Part shown: one piece after another, positions 8,290 to 17,539 of the stretch
Layout: each line of letters starts with the position of its first letter
Position numbering within the stretch: position 1 is the stretch's first letter
Assembly (NCBI RefSeq): GCF_003268635.1
Contig: NZ_CP029639.1
Coordinates: forward strand, 4,289,501-4,353,500
Origin: Paenibacillus sp. DCT19
Lineage (GTDB): Bacteria > Bacillota > Bacilli > Paenibacillales > Paenibacillaceae
Direction: 5' to 3'
DNA length: 64,000 nt
Notes under the pieces: model-generated
Told to the model about the DNA's origin: nothing
What the model saw: only the letters and a program-made list of their open reading frames with translations
Database searches by the model: none
Program-made: the position numbers and the translations under genes

Positions 8290-9045
8290 CTAATTTCTCT
8301 CTACGTGTAAGAATATATAAGTTCTCTCATCCGATAACGCTTCGGAAAAACTAAAGTCTAACCGATCAAAACTTCTAACGTCCTTTATGTCTGTAATCTT
8401 ATGCTCCGCCATATAACGCACCATCTCACCTCTGGCCATCTTGGCACGCGTTGCCTTCTCAACAAGCTTCCCTTCGACCATCTGTCCAAATACACATGTG
8501 ATGAACTCTGTTTCCTCGCTCAGAAAAGGCGTGATGTTCTTGCTGTACTCTTTGGAAGCTAGATTTAGGATGCAATTACTTTCCGCTTGAAGCTGATCTG
8601 CCAATTTGCTTCCCCAGAATTGATAGAGCGACTTGAATCCTGGTCCCTGCAACTTGCCCTGCATTTCCAAGCGATATGGAGTGACACCATCCAAAGGCCG
8701 TAACATACCATAGAAGCCGGATAAAATGCGTAAATGCTTCTCCAGATACGCCAGTTCCTCCTGTTGAAAAACACCAGGCGCCATATACTGATACTGAATT
8801 CCTTCATAGGCATAGATGGCTGGCGTAAGATTTGTCTTCAGATTCATATTCTGAATTCGCTCCACATTCTGCTCGGCGATGGCATCGTTACACTTCCACA
8901 TTGATTTAAGTTCGTCGTAGGTTAATTTCTGAAGCAAACTCAGGAGTTGCTCAGTTTCGTTTATAAATTGGGGTAACTGCTTAGATGCCATCAGATCGGT
9001 ATCGACCTTCATCTTTTTGGCTGGTGAAATAATCATTCGTATCAT
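8290..9045 (-). CDS. yaaA: YaaA family (UPF0246) peroxide-stress protein
   Basis: A cytoplasmic DUF328/UPF0246 protein of about 251 residues, the usual family length of 240-260. In E. coli YaaA lowers free iron and DNA damage during H2O2 stress; that role is from family knowledge. The family opening ISPAKKMK is at residues 6-13 of the chosen start. Later landmarks are AIYAYEGIQY, LSGFYGMLRPLDGV, YRLEMQ and ILNLASKEYSK. The start at 9045 is preferred because AAGG lies 9 nt upstream; ATGs at 9054 and 9036 are also in frame. It is monocistronic, with its own terminator and a divergent neighbour (amine oxidase). Confidence 0.9.
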   Translation of the reverse strand: MIRMIISPAKKMKVDTDLMASKQLPQFINETEQLLSLLQKLTYDELKSMWKCNDAIAEQNVERIQNMNLKTNLTPAIYAYEGIQYQYMAPGVFQQEELAYLEKHLRILSGFYGMLRPLDGVTPYRLEMQGKLQGPGFKSLYQFWGSKLADQLQAESNCILNLASKEYSKNITPFLSEETEFITCVFGQMVEGKLVEKATRAKMARGEMVRYMAEHKITDIKDVRSFDRLDFSFSEALSDERTYIFLHVERN

Positions 9046-9230
9046 GGTGATCATCCTTAATCTACTGTTGTTTTGTCGTTATTCATTGTACAGGATTGGC
9101 CAGATGAATCCAATGATGAGGCAGATTAACTTTTACCCAGGTCTTCCTGCCCCTTGACCAAACTGGCTTTTAAGTCTACATTATCCTGAAGAATATTCGA
9201 TTCTGATCAATCCGCGAAGGAGGAGCTCTT

Positions 9231-10376
9231 ATCATACAATCCTATGACGTCATTATCGTTGGAGCAGGCTCCATGGGGATGAGTGCAGGTTATTATCTGG
9301 CACGAAGCGGGCTTAAAACCCTGATGATTGATGCTTTTGATCCCCCACATACCGAAGGAAGCCATCATGGAGAGTCCCGATTAATTCGCCATGTTTACAG
9401 CGGAGGGCCTGATTACATCGCGTTGGCACTTCTTGCCCAGAATTTATGGCAAGAGCTAGAGGATGCAACGGGCAACAATCTGCTTGTTCGTTCAGGGGTT
9501 ATCAACCTGGTTAATCCAGAATTCCATTCGTTTCGCGACCGGTTGACTCATGCTGATGATGCCGGAGTCCGATATGAAATGCTGCGTGCAAATGAAGTGA
9601 TGAAGCGCTGGTCAGGGATTACAATTCCTGAACATTATGAAGGCATGTATGAACCGGATGCTGGTTATCTGTTCAGTGAACGCTGCGTTCAGACTTATCG
9701 GCAAGCCGCAGAACAAGCAGGTGCCACCCTGCTAACGCATACCCTTGTGGAACATGTGGAATGCGGAGCTCAATCCGTATCCGTAAAAACCGCTGGAGGA
9801 GATACATATCACGCTAGTAAGCTCATACTTAGCACAGGTGCCTGGTTTCAGACATTGAAACCGTTTGTGAATCTTCCGATTCGAGCCGTTCGCAAAACGG
9901 TAGGATGGTTTGATGCGCCGGAAGCATTGTTCGGGGAAGAACATTTTCCTGGTTTCACTATATCCGAACAGGCTGGTGTCTATTATGGATTTCCCAGTAT
10001 CGGCGGGGCTGGAGTGAAGATCGGCCGTCATGATACGGGACCTACATGGACGCCAGGAGAGCAACAGACACCATTCGGAGCGGAAGAAACAGACGAGGGT
10101 GAACTCCGGAGGCTGCTTGAGCTTCGAATGCCACTAGCGGCTGGCCAATTGAAGCGTGGCAGTGTATGCAAATACGAAATGACACCCGACGAGGACTTTA
10201 TTATTGATCATCATCCGATGCATGAGCATGTTTGGCTTGCAGGCGGCTTCTCGGGTCACGGCTTCAAATTTGCAAGCGCAGTTGGCAAGATCCTGTCCGA
10301 CTTAGTCCAGACAGGGCATACGGATCAGGATATTAGCAGGTTTGCCCTGTCCCGATTCTCCAAGACCGGCATCTAA
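9231..10376 (+). CDS. solA: SolA-type FAD-dependent oxidase (N-methyl-L-tryptophan/sarcosine oxidase family)
   Basis: A flavoenzyme of the monomeric sarcosine / N-methyltryptophan oxidase family: oxidative demethylation of N-methyl amino acids giving formaldehyde and H2O2. About 381 residues if read from 9231; E. coli SolA has 372. The FAD-binding beta-alpha-beta motif is complete only when upstream codons are included (YDVIIVGAGSMGMSAGYYLA). The covalent-flavin Cys is in GSVCKYEMTPDE near the C-terminus, followed by WLAGGFSGHGFK. The ATG at 9273 would cut through the FAD motif. Between the upstream stop (9204) and 9273 there is no ATG, GTG or TTG. A strong AAGGAGG (9217-9223) sits 7 nt before ATC (9231) and 10 nt before ATA (9234), so initiation is probably at a non-canonical codon, or the ATG was lost. 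A terminator follows. Confidence 0.85.
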   Translation: MIQSYDVIIVGAGSMGMSAGYYLARSGLKTLMIDAFDPPHTEGSHHGESRLIRHVYSGGPDYIALALLAQNLWQELEDATGNNLLVRSGVINLVNPEFHSFRDRLTHADDAGVRYEMLRANEVMKRWSGITIPEHYEGMYEPDAGYLFSERCVQTYRQAAEQAGATLLTHTLVEHVECGAQSVSVKTAGGDTYHASKLILSTGAWFQTLKPFVNLPIRAVRKTVGWFDAPEALFGEEHFPGFTISEQAGVYYGFPSIGGAGVKIGRHDTGPTWTPGEQQTPFGAEETDEGELRRLLELRMPLAAGQLKRGSVCKYEMTPDEDFIIDHHPMHEHVWLAGGFSGHGFKFASAVGKILSDLVQTGHTDQDISRFALSRFSKTGI

Positions 10377-10395
10377 TCATAACTATAAATCCAAA

Positions 10396-10449
10396 AGACG
10401 TGCACGGACATCATCAATCATTATCGATTGGCGTCCTTGCACGTCTGTT
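10396..10449 (+). terminator. Terminator after the SolA gene
   Basis: Arms AGACGTGCA (10396-10404) and TGCACGTCT (10438-10446), with additional inner pairs GGAC/GTCC and a following GTTT. It is 20 nt after the stop codon and also lies convergent to the SleB-like gene. Confidence 0.7.
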
Positions 10450-10496
10450 TCATGAACACTTTTAATATCAAAAATTGATTTTAGTAATACTCACTC

Positions 10497-11282
10497 TCAC
10501 CTTGTAAAGTCATGCTGCCCAATGGTCAGCAGTGTTGGTCTGCTCTTACTCCACAGCGAGGTGGCAATCTTCGGATTGTAATAATAGAGTGCACCATGCG
10601 TTGGATCAGCGCCGTTCAAGGCTTTACGTGCTGCTTTGTACGAGGTTGCCGTCGGCTTCTGATTGAACTGCCCATCGTCTACTGCTGTAAACTGACCTTT
10701 CTGGAATATAACCTTCGGAATCGACGAAGGGAATTCTCCCGAGTGTACCCGATTTAACACCACAGCTCCGACAGCTACCTGTCCTTCAAACGATTCCCCT
10801 CGCGCTTCCCCATGAATTAGCTTGGCGAGCTGGCGCAGTGTATTGCCTTCGGCTTTGACCTTATGGTTCAGTCTGTTCAGCGTTTTCGGGCCTGCCACAC
10901 CATCGGCGCTCAGTCCTTGCGCCTGTTGGAATTCGCGGACAGCACTCTTCGTAATGGCACCGTAATACCCCGTCATTCCTGCGTCAAAGTAACCCAGATC
11001 GCTTAATTGCTCCTGCAATTGCAGCACATGTTCACTACGAACACCTTGTTCCAGTTTCTGCGCTCCCGCAGAAGGGGCTGCCACTGTAAGACCGAGAGCC
11101 ATCGCGCAAGTACCGAGGAGCATACCAACCTTTCCTGCTCGTTTGTTCGTTTTTCTTCCCCTTTGATGGGTTACTTTGCGACTCACGGTTATAGAACCTC
11201 CACTCACGCTATGCTGTTGATTTATCATATTCTTTTCATTCATTTCACTCGTATGGTTCTTTTCAAAATTACGCTTTATCAT
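10497..11282 (-). CDS. SleB/CwlJ-type cell wall hydrolase with peptidoglycan-binding domain
   Basis: A secreted muralytic enzyme of the SleB/CwlJ hydrolase family, known for spore cortex lytic transglycosylase activity. About 261 residues from ATG 11282, chosen because GGAGG precedes it; the frame extends 19 codons further without support. After a basic N-tail, about residues 52-75 (VGMLLGTCAMALGLTVAAPS) form a signal segment ending ASAGAQ-like. About 82-145 is a peptidoglycan-binding-1 domain (LGYFDAGMTGYYGAITKSAV). About 150-261 is the catalytic domain, with Glu residues in KLIHGEARGESFEGQVAV and the conserved VVLNRVHSGEFPS. It is monocistronic. Whether it acts in germination or vegetative wall turnover cannot be told. 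No YpeB gene is adjacent. Confidence 0.9.
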   Translation of the reverse strand: MIKRNFEKNHTSEMNEKNMINQQHSVSGGSITVSRKVTHQRGRKTNKRAGKVGMLLGTCAMALGLTVAAPSAGAQKLEQGVRSEHVLQLQEQLSDLGYFDAGMTGYYGAITKSAVREFQQAQGLSADGVAGPKTLNRLNHKVKAEGNTLRQLAKLIHGEARGESFEGQVAVGAVVLNRVHSGEFPSSIPKVIFQKGQFTAVDDGQFNQKPTATSYKAARKALNGADPTHGALYYYNPKIATSLWSKSRPTLLTIGQHDFTR

Positions 11283-11430
11283 GTCATTACCCTCCATTTT
11301 TCTGAATCCAGATCCCACTTCTTTCCCCTGAATCCTCACGGTTCGACATCCCGAGTGTCATTATAGGATATCACCCAAGGGGCGTCTATCGGACCGATGG
11401 AGCATGAAAAAATGAGTCTCGAACATAACA

Positions 11431-11475
11431 AAAAGAGGCATGAGCCCATGGTCGTATCAGGGTCACACCTCTTCT
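11431..11475 (-). terminator. Possible terminator between the NiaP-like and SleB-like genes
   Basis: Arms AAGAGGCATGA (11433-11443) and TCACACCTCTT (11463-11473) pair with a few mismatches; the minus-strand 3' side is TTTTGTT. The remaining gene-free stretch 11340-11721 shows no gene I can support. Confidence 0.45.
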
Positions 11476-11721
11476 TGTATCAACCTTGTACCGCTTGTCC
11501 AGCCTGCATTTCCGTAGGCAGACAGACCCGCACAAAAGTTGCGCTTGAATTTAGGACGTTTCTCAAAACTCGCTGAAGTGCATCTTTTACCCCCTTTTCG
11601 CCCCCTCCTGCGTCAATTTCCCTTGACGTGCCCCGGCACGCCTGCTGAAAATTTCCTTGTTTGGAACGAAAATTCGGCAAAATCTAATCCTTCGGAGTTT
11701 TAAGACACGCCCTAATACAAT

Positions 11722-12939
11722 TTACTCAGCCAGCTCTTGTCCCTTCGTTTCCCGACCCCAGAACAGCACAGCCGCTGCACCAATGAGGATGGTTACGAAG
11801 AAAATGGTGAAGATCAGGCTGATTGGAACTGCTCGCTGAACCAGCATACCGACCATGAATGGTGCAATGACGCCGCCAATCCGGCCTACCGATGTAGCTA
11901 GTCCAACGCCTGTTGAACGAACCGAAGTGGGGTACAATTCCGGGCTGTATGCGTACAGTCCGCCCCAAGCTCCCAAATTGAAGAATGACAGACAGATTCC
12001 TGCAGCCAGGATCGTTGCTTCCGTCGTTGCTAGTCCAAACGCAATAGCACTAATCGCGGTCAAGGTAAGATACACGACAAGCACGAATTTGCGACCATAA
12101 CGTTCAATGAAGTACGCCGCGGTAAAGTATCCTGGCAACTGTGCAATCGTCATGATCAGCACGTACTGGAAGCTTTTCACGAGCGTAAACCCTTTAGCCA
12201 TAACTACCGAAGGTAGCCACAAGAACATGCCATAATAGGAGAAAATCACGGTAAACCACAAGACCCACAGCATCAACGTTGTACGGCGATGAGGTGCTGA
12301 CCAGACTGTAGCCACTTTTTCGCGGAACGTGATTTTATGCAGCTTAGTATGATTCTTGTACCGCGGTGGGTCTTGAATGGCACGGCGCAGATACAATGCA
12401 TAGAACGCCGGAAGTGCTCCGATGGCAAAGGCAATTCGCCAGCCGTACTCTGGGATAACAAAGTTAGCAATGAGTGCCGATACAATCCAGCCTCCTGCCC
12501 AGAAGCTCTCCAATAATACAACCGCACGCCCACGTTCTGCCGTCGGCATGGATTCCGATACCAATGTAGAAGCTACAGGCAGTTCTCCTCCAAGTCCAAT
12601 CCCTGCAACCAGACGCAGTGCACACAGGACTGCAAATCCGGTAGCCAGGGCAGATAGACCGCTTGCAATTGTGAAGATTAATAACGTCCACATCAGAATA
12701 GCCTTACGTCCGAAACGGTCTGCAAGCGCACCTGCAAGCAGGGCACCTAATGCCATACCGATAGAGTTAATACTTGTTAACACGCCGACTTGTCCAGGGC
12801 TGAGGCTCCATTCCTTGGCAAGTGCAGCCACGATGAAGGAGATCATGCCGACCTCCATCGCATCAAACAGCCAGCTCATGCCGGCGCTGAACAGCAGCTT
12901 GCGCTGCTTGGGATTCCGCAATACTTCCAGTTTGCTCAT
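11722..12939 (-). CDS. niaP: MFS transporter, NiaP/YceI-like
   Basis: A twelve-span major facilitator of about 405 residues in the cytoplasmic membrane. It closely recalls B. subtilis YceI/NiaP, a nicotinate/nicotinamide importer: WLFDAMEVGMISFIVAAL at the first helix, GLGGELPVASTLVSE in helix 4, SYYGMFLWLPSVV in helix 7 and SFFNLGAWGGLYAYSPELYP near helix 10. The MFS loop signatures GALADRFGRK and ERYGRK are present. GGGAG lies 9 nt upstream of ATG 12939. Related proteins also move aromatic acids, so the substrate is not certain. It is in the same direction as the ABC genes to its right but separated by about 110 nt, and no NAD salvage gene is adjacent. Confidence 0.85.
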   Translation of the reverse strand: MSKLEVLRNPKQRKLLFSAGMSWLFDAMEVGMISFIVAALAKEWSLSPGQVGVLTSINSIGMALGALLAGALADRFGRKAILMWTLLIFTIASGLSALATGFAVLCALRLVAGIGLGGELPVASTLVSESMPTAERGRAVVLLESFWAGGWIVSALIANFVIPEYGWRIAFAIGALPAFYALYLRRAIQDPPRYKNHTKLHKITFREKVATVWSAPHRRTTLMLWVLWFTVIFSYYGMFLWLPSVVMAKGFTLVKSFQYVLIMTIAQLPGYFTAAYFIERYGRKFVLVVYLTLTAISAIAFGLATTEATILAAGICLSFFNLGAWGGLYAYSPELYPTSVRSTGVGLATSVGRIGGVIAPFMVGMLVQRAVPISLIFTIFFVTILIGAAAVLFWGRETKGQELAE

Positions 12940-13055
12940 CACTTATAGCTCCCTTGATCTCTATGTAATCATTCTGACACACTAAACCATTATTATGCAG
13001 AATGATGCAGAAATCAATGCAAAATACGCAGATACGTTGATCTGTTCCTATAACC

Positions 13056-13871
13056 TTACCCTTTGAGTGAACCTGCTGTCAGACCTGCAACAAAATAACG
13101 CTGGAGCAGAAGGAACAACACAATCATCGGAATAGCTGTAATCATCACACCCGTGAGCATCATCGGATAATTGGTCACGTATTCGCCTCGGAACTGCATA
13201 AGCGCGAGCGGTAACGTTAGCTTGGATTTACTTGTAAGCATGAGCATTGGAATCAGCAGGTCATTCCACACCATAACGAGTAGGAATGTTGCTGTTGCCG
13301 CGAGCGATGGTGCAGCAAGTGGTAACGCAATTTTGGTGTAAAGCCTCCACTCACTGGCTCCGTCCATACTGCCTGCTTCCAAGATCTCTGTGTTAAGCAT
13401 ACGCATGAAACCGGTCAACATAAATACCGAGACAGGCATCAGCATTGCAGCGGACACAATGATTAGCCCAGTCAGACTGTCCGACCATCCCAGTGTACGT
13501 GTTAGGGAATAAATCGGAAGCATACTCACCTGAGAAGGAACGATCAGACCTGCTACGAACAGAGCAAATACGATTTTGCCTACACTCCCGCCCCAGCGCA
13601 CAATCGCGTATGCAATCATACTGCTTAGCAACAACTCAATTGCAACCGTACCTAACGTCACGACCAAGCTGTTTCCAAAATATTGCCACATCGGCTGGTT
13701 ACGAAACATGCCAATGACGTTGTCCCACGTAAATGGATCAGGCCAGCTAAATGGACTGGTGAAAAAATTACTGCTTGTTTTGAACGAGGACACAAATACA
13801 AAGTACAGCGGCACAATGATGAGTAACGCGTACACCAATAGAATTAGTCGATTGAACCATTTTAAAACCAT
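13056..13871 (-). CDS. Sugar ABC transporter permease, MalG type
   Basis: Inner-membrane permease of a CUT1 carbohydrate importer, 271 residues, six predicted spans. The EAA loop that docks on the ATPase is visible as EAGSMDGASEWRLYTKIALP at about 166-185. The protein begins with a basic residue and a long hydrophobic helix (LILLVYALLIIVPLYFVFV), usual for MalG-like subunits. It follows the MalF-type gene by about 34 nt and is the last gene of the importer operon. No ATP-binding subunit is encoded nearby; in Firmicutes a shared MsmX-type ATPase often serves such importers (family knowledge). The substrate is unknown. Confidence 0.92.
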   Translation of the reverse strand: MVLKWFNRLILLVYALLIIVPLYFVFVSSFKTSSNFFTSPFSWPDPFTWDNVIGMFRNQPMWQYFGNSLVVTLGTVAIELLLSSMIAYAIVRWGGSVGKIVFALFVAGLIVPSQVSMLPIYSLTRTLGWSDSLTGLIIVSAAMLMPVSVFMLTGFMRMLNTEILEAGSMDGASEWRLYTKIALPLAAPSLAATATFLLVMVWNDLLIPMLMLTSKSKLTLPLALMQFRGEYVTNYPMMLTGVMITAIPMIVLFLLLQRYFVAGLTAGSLKG

Positions 13872-13905
13872 ACGAACTCCCTTCTGCCTTAGATCTGCTT
13901 CAATC

Positions 13906-14778
13906 TCAATAGCTTACCCTGTCGGCGCGCAGTGCCTTGAACTGCAACAGCGTCAAAAGCGCGAGCAATACGAGGAAGATCATCGAACCGGCAGAAGCCA
14001 GACCAAATGAATAGCTGCCAAAGGCGGTATGATAGATATATGTCGTCAAAATTTCAGTTGCATAGTTCGGACCGCCGTCCGTCATTGTAAAAATGAGGTC
14101 AAACGCCTTAAACGATTGAATGGTGGTATATGCCACAACAATGGTTGCTGAAGGCGCAAGCAAAGGCCAAGTCACCGTGCGGAATACCTGCCACTTGCTG
14201 CCTCCATCCATTCGAGCAGCTTCGTACAATTCTGCTGGAATGCCCTGTAGACCTGCGATGAACACAATCATCATCTGTCCGGCATGAGCCCAGACCTGTA
14301 CTGCGGCGATAGAATAGATCGCAATCTTGGGATCACCGATCCAGTTACGAGCTATACTGCTCATACCCGCCTCATTCAAGCCGTAGTTGATCAATCCAAT
14401 AGATGGATCATACATAAATGCCCATATTAGTCCGACCGATACAGAGGACAGAATGGTAGGCAGGAAATACAACGCCCGAAGCACAATACGTGTCTTTGTA
14501 TTACGAACCAAGAGCAAGGCAAGTACAAGTGAAATAAACGTTTGAGCGATAACTACCGTTAACATGAATTCAACGTTGTTGCCAAAGGCTTTGCGAAATA
14601 CGATGCTGCTGAGACTGTCCTTATAATTATCCAGCCCTACAAATGCATACGACGGGGATACCCCGTCCCAATCCGTAAAGGAGTAGAACAGCCCCGTCAA
14701 TGTAGGAAATACGAACAATCCAACGTACAGCAGCAACCCAGGTAATAGAAACAGGGATAGCTGAATACGATTTTTCAT
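13906..14778 (-). CDS. Sugar ABC transporter permease, MalF type
   Basis: Inner-membrane permease of a CUT1 importer, 290 residues, six predicted spans. The EAA loop reads ELYEAARMDGGSKWQVFRTV near residues 190-210. The N-terminal FYSFTDWDGVSPSYAFVGLD and the TMTDGGPNYATE loop are typical of MalF/UgpA-like subunits. The gene begins 3 nt after the stop of the binding-protein gene and is followed closely by the MalG-type gene, so the three form one transcription unit. Confidence 0.92.
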   Translation of the reverse strand: MKNRIQLSLFLLPGLLLYVGLFVFPTLTGLFYSFTDWDGVSPSYAFVGLDNYKDSLSSIVFRKAFGNNVEFMLTVVIAQTFISLVLALLLVRNTKTRIVLRALYFLPTILSSVSVGLIWAFMYDPSIGLINYGLNEAGMSSIARNWIGDPKIAIYSIAAVQVWAHAGQMMIVFIAGLQGIPAELYEAARMDGGSKWQVFRTVTWPLLAPSATIVVAYTTIQSFKAFDLIFTMTDGGPNYATEILTTYIYHTAFGSYSFGLASAGSMIFLVLLALLTLLQFKALRADRVSY

Positions 14779-14781
14779 CGT

Positions 14782-16062
14782 TTATTTCCCGATATGCTGA
14801 TCAATGATCGCCTGTGCCTGCTGCGCTGCTTCTTCTGGCGAAGTACCGCTTAGCACAGCCTGGATGGAGTTCGTAACAGCCTTTTGGTTATCTCCATTCA
14901 GGATGGTGAACCGTGGCTGGAACACGGTCTTTTTGCTTGCCCATTCTCCGGCAACTTGAAGCTCAGGTGTATCGTATTTCACATCATTAACCGTTACATT
15001 CTGTCCGGTCTGATTAGCATACTCGCTAGCTACTTCCGGTTTGCTCAAGAACTCAATGAACTTCTTCGCTTCTTCCGGATGCTTCGACTTGCTATTCACC
15101 GCAAGCATAAATGTGGTGGTGTGCACCCCTTCATACTTCGCCTGATCGGCACTTACTGTAATTGGTGCGAGCAATTTTTGCTCCAGATTCGGGTTTTGCA
15201 GCTTGTTCTGAGCAAGTTGATATGATCCACTTGCGAGCATTGCTGCTTTTTCCTGAATAAACAACGCTCCTGCCGCAGGGTCTTTCGTACCCAGTGCATC
15301 CTGCTGGAAGTATCCTTTATCGTTCAGCTCTTTGATCTGAGTCAACGTTTTCACCCAGAACTCATCCGTCAGTTTAGCTTCGCCTGCTTCTACTTTGGTA
15401 AAAATGTCGTCACTCGGCGCATTGTTCATGACCATCGTGTTCATGAATTGGCCTGGGCCAATGTCCGCTCCGGCAAAAGCAATTGGAATGATGCCATTGT
15501 CTTTCAGCTTCTGGCACAGTGCCAGGAAACCTTCCCAATCCGTCGGTGGCGTCAGACCATACTGTTCAAACAGCTTCACATTATAGATGGGATCGTTATA
15601 TACAAGTTGATACGGAACTGCATATTGCTTGCCATCATGTTGCCCTGCTTCTATCAGTTTCGAATTAAAAGCAGACAAGAATGATGATCCCGTCAGGTCT
15701 GTGAACAATCCAGCTTTGGTGAAGGCTTCGAATTGTGCACCTGGGAAGGATGCAAAGACATCCCCGACCGAACCATCACTGATTTTGGATTGTACGGTGG
15801 ATTGATACTGATCCGAAGGCAATGTCTGCATTTCTACCTCGATGTTTGGATTTTCCTTTTCAAACGCGTCGATGGTCTTATTCAATGCTTCTACATCTTC
15901 TCCACGCCAGTGGATGAAGCTGATTTTCACTTTCCCTGAACCTGAACCCGAGGAATCATTCTCTCCGGATGCTGCGTTATCTCCGCCGCCGCAAGCCGAC
16001 AGCAGGATGGACATGACCAGCATACTGATAAGGGGCAGGATATACTTTTTCTTATTTTTCAT
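14782..16062 (-). CDS. Extracellular sugar-binding lipoprotein of the ABC importer
   Basis: Solute-binding protein, family 1, 426 residues. A lipoprotein signal peptide is clear: basic MKNKKK, hydrophobic stretch, then lipobox LLSAC with Cys at about residue 24, followed by a Gly/Asn/Ser linker. The mature protein has ITFIHWRGE-like opening strands (VKISFIHWRGEDVEALNKTI) and a C-terminal domain typical of CUT1 binding proteins. It captures the sugar and feeds the two permeases encoded immediately downstream. A dispersed repeat fills the gap to the monooxygenase gene upstream. The substrate cannot be read from sequence. Confidence 0.92.
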   Translation of the reverse strand: MKNKKKYILPLISMLVMSILLSACGGGDNAASGENDSSGSGSGKVKISFIHWRGEDVEALNKTIDAFEKENPNIEVEMQTLPSDQYQSTVQSKISDGSVGDVFASFPGAQFEAFTKAGLFTDLTGSSFLSAFNSKLIEAGQHDGKQYAVPYQLVYNDPIYNVKLFEQYGLTPPTDWEGFLALCQKLKDNGIIPIAFAGADIGPGQFMNTMVMNNAPSDDIFTKVEAGEAKLTDEFWVKTLTQIKELNDKGYFQQDALGTKDPAAGALFIQEKAAMLASGSYQLAQNKLQNPNLEQKLLAPITVSADQAKYEGVHTTTFMLAVNSKSKHPEEAKKFIEFLSKPEVASEYANQTGQNVTVNDVKYDTPELQVAGEWASKKTVFQPRFTILNGDNQKAVTNSIQAVLSGTSPEEAAQQAQAIIDQHIGK

Positions 16063-16089
16063 TAAATACGACCTCCTGAAGGATGATTA

Positions 16090-16270
16090 ATGTAAGTTCT
16101 ACGAATGTTTCACACTGGGCACTCCGAGTGCAGTACCATCTTCCGATCGCTGTTATCCCCAGATTTCTCTGAATCATTTCTTTTAATGGTTAAAATCCGG
16201 GGATAAAGGCGAGCGCTAGGCTTCTTCAGATCGGTTCTGCCCTCTCCGTTAAAGTGTAAAAAAGTTAACT
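16090..16270. repeat. Dispersed element, family 1, copy A
   Basis: Shares the core CCGATCGCTGTTATCCCC with 48710-48728, and a diverged form with 17565-17585. A hairpin follows in which ATCCCCAGATTT pairs with AAAATCCGGGGAT, then GGCGAGCGC, CTTCTTCAGATCGGTT and CCTCTCCGTT. The ends (TGTAAGTTCT...CACACT and AGTGTAAA...AACTTA) are weakly inverted. No coding potential. Confidence 0.75.
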
Positions 16271-16273
16271 TAC

Positions 16274-17485
16274 TTAGTTGGTAGTAACGGAGTGCTGCTT
16301 TTGTCTTGTTTTCCATTGGTCTCGAATGATTGGCATAACTGTCCGCCCGAAGATTTCGGCTTCTTCCAGATGTGGATACCCGGAAAGAATAAAGGTAGTC
16401 ACACCTATATCTCCATATTCCATCAAGCGTTCTGCAACCTGTTCAGCTGTGCCCACGATAAGGATTGCACCGCCGGAGCGTACGACAGACAAGCCCGTCC
16501 ACAGGTTAGGACCCACAACAAATTGTTGTTTCTCCGATAGTTCCCGCAGCTCATTTTGTCTACGCTGGTTGGTAGCATCCGTCTCGGCAAAGGCTGCTTT
16601 GGCCTTCTCGATTGCCTCTGGCGGTACTTTACTAATAATCTCCCAAGCGGCGGCCCATGCTTCTTCTTCCGTATCCCGAATGAGCACTTGCGCACGCATG
16701 CCGTAACGCATCTGACGATCTTGTCCTGTTTCCGCTTTAACCTGCTCACGAATGACCTCGATCTCTTCGATCTGCTCTTGGATCCAGTCATGGGGTTCGC
16801 CCCACATGAGGAATGTATCCGCATGCTCCACAGCAACTCGCTTCGCAATCGGGGAGCTTCCTCCCAAATAGAATGGTGGATGAGGTTTCTGTACCGTTTC
16901 TGGCATGCCTACTGGACCTTTGAAGGTATAGTGTTGCCCGTTAAACGCTGGATATGGATCACTGGACGCATCCGCATTCGATTGTGCGCCGCTGCCTGCG
17001 AATTCAGTCAGATTGAGTCCTGTGGACTGGGTCCACGAACGCTTCATGACTTCCATATACTCGCTTGCGCGTACATACCGCTCATCATGTGCATGTGCCA
17101 GCGGATCACCCAGCTCTTCCAAATCTCGAACCGAGCTACCTGTAACCACATTCATCATGGCGCGGCCTCCAGAGAGCTGATCCAGCGCCGCACCCATGCG
17201 TGCAGCAAGAACCGGTGTAACCAGGCCCGGGCGAATAGCGACAAGGGGACGCAATGTCTTGGTATGGCTCATCACAGCCGAGCCGACAACCCACGCATCC
17301 AGACAGGCTCCCCCTGTTGGAATAAGCACGAATTCGAACCCTGCCGTCTCCGCCGTCTGTGCTACCTGAACCAGATAATCCAGACTCGGCGCTCGCTCTG
17401 GTTCAACTCCTACATACTTACCATCCCCTGCTGTTGGCAAAAACCATCCAAACTTCATCTCTTCCTGTTCGCTCACCAAAGTCAT
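16274..17485 (-). CDS. LLM-class FMNH2-dependent monooxygenase, SsuD-like
   Basis: A bacterial luciferase-like TIM-barrel enzyme of about 403 residues, closest in feel to alkanesulfonate monooxygenase SsuD: MKFGWFLPTAGDGKYVG at the start, RPGLVTPVLAARMGAALDQL, SGGRAMMNVVTG, and HPPFYLGGSSPIAKRVA mid-protein. It would need reduced FMN from a separate reductase, which is not in this window. The start is ambiguous: the ATG at 17485 nearly touches its AAGGG, and TTG (17479), GTG (17476) or ATG (17458) in frame have better spacing. Copies of the family-1 dispersed repeat lie on both sides of the gene. The sugar importer genes follow, and a divergent AraC regulator lies upstream. The substrate could be a sulfonate or another small organic compound. 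Confidence 0.85.
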   Translation of the reverse strand: MTLVSEQEEMKFGWFLPTAGDGKYVGVEPERAPSLDYLVQVAQTAETAGFEFVLIPTGGACLDAWVVGSAVMSHTKTLRPLVAIRPGLVTPVLAARMGAALDQLSGGRAMMNVVTGSSVRDLEELGDPLAHAHDERYVRASEYMEVMKRSWTQSTGLNLTEFAGSGAQSNADASSDPYPAFNGQHYTFKGPVGMPETVQKPHPPFYLGGSSPIAKRVAVEHADTFLMWGEPHDWIQEQIEEIEVIREQVKAETGQDRQMRYGMRAQVLIRDTEEEAWAAAWEIISKVPPEAIEKAKAAFAETDATNQRRQNELRELSEKQQFVVGPNLWTGLSVVRSGGAILIVGTAEQVAERLMEYGDIGVTTFILSGYPHLEEAEIFGRTVMPIIRDQWKTRQKQHSVTTN

Positions 17486-17539
17486 TCCCTTCTATGAATA
17501 AATAAAGTCTCATGTTAAAAAAAGTTACCGTTGTGCTTC

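Noticed and set aside
11480..11680. 66-residue open frame on the minus strand between two genes
   Set aside because: No ribosome site, Cys/Gly/Gln-biased composition and no resemblance to any family; treated as intergenic.
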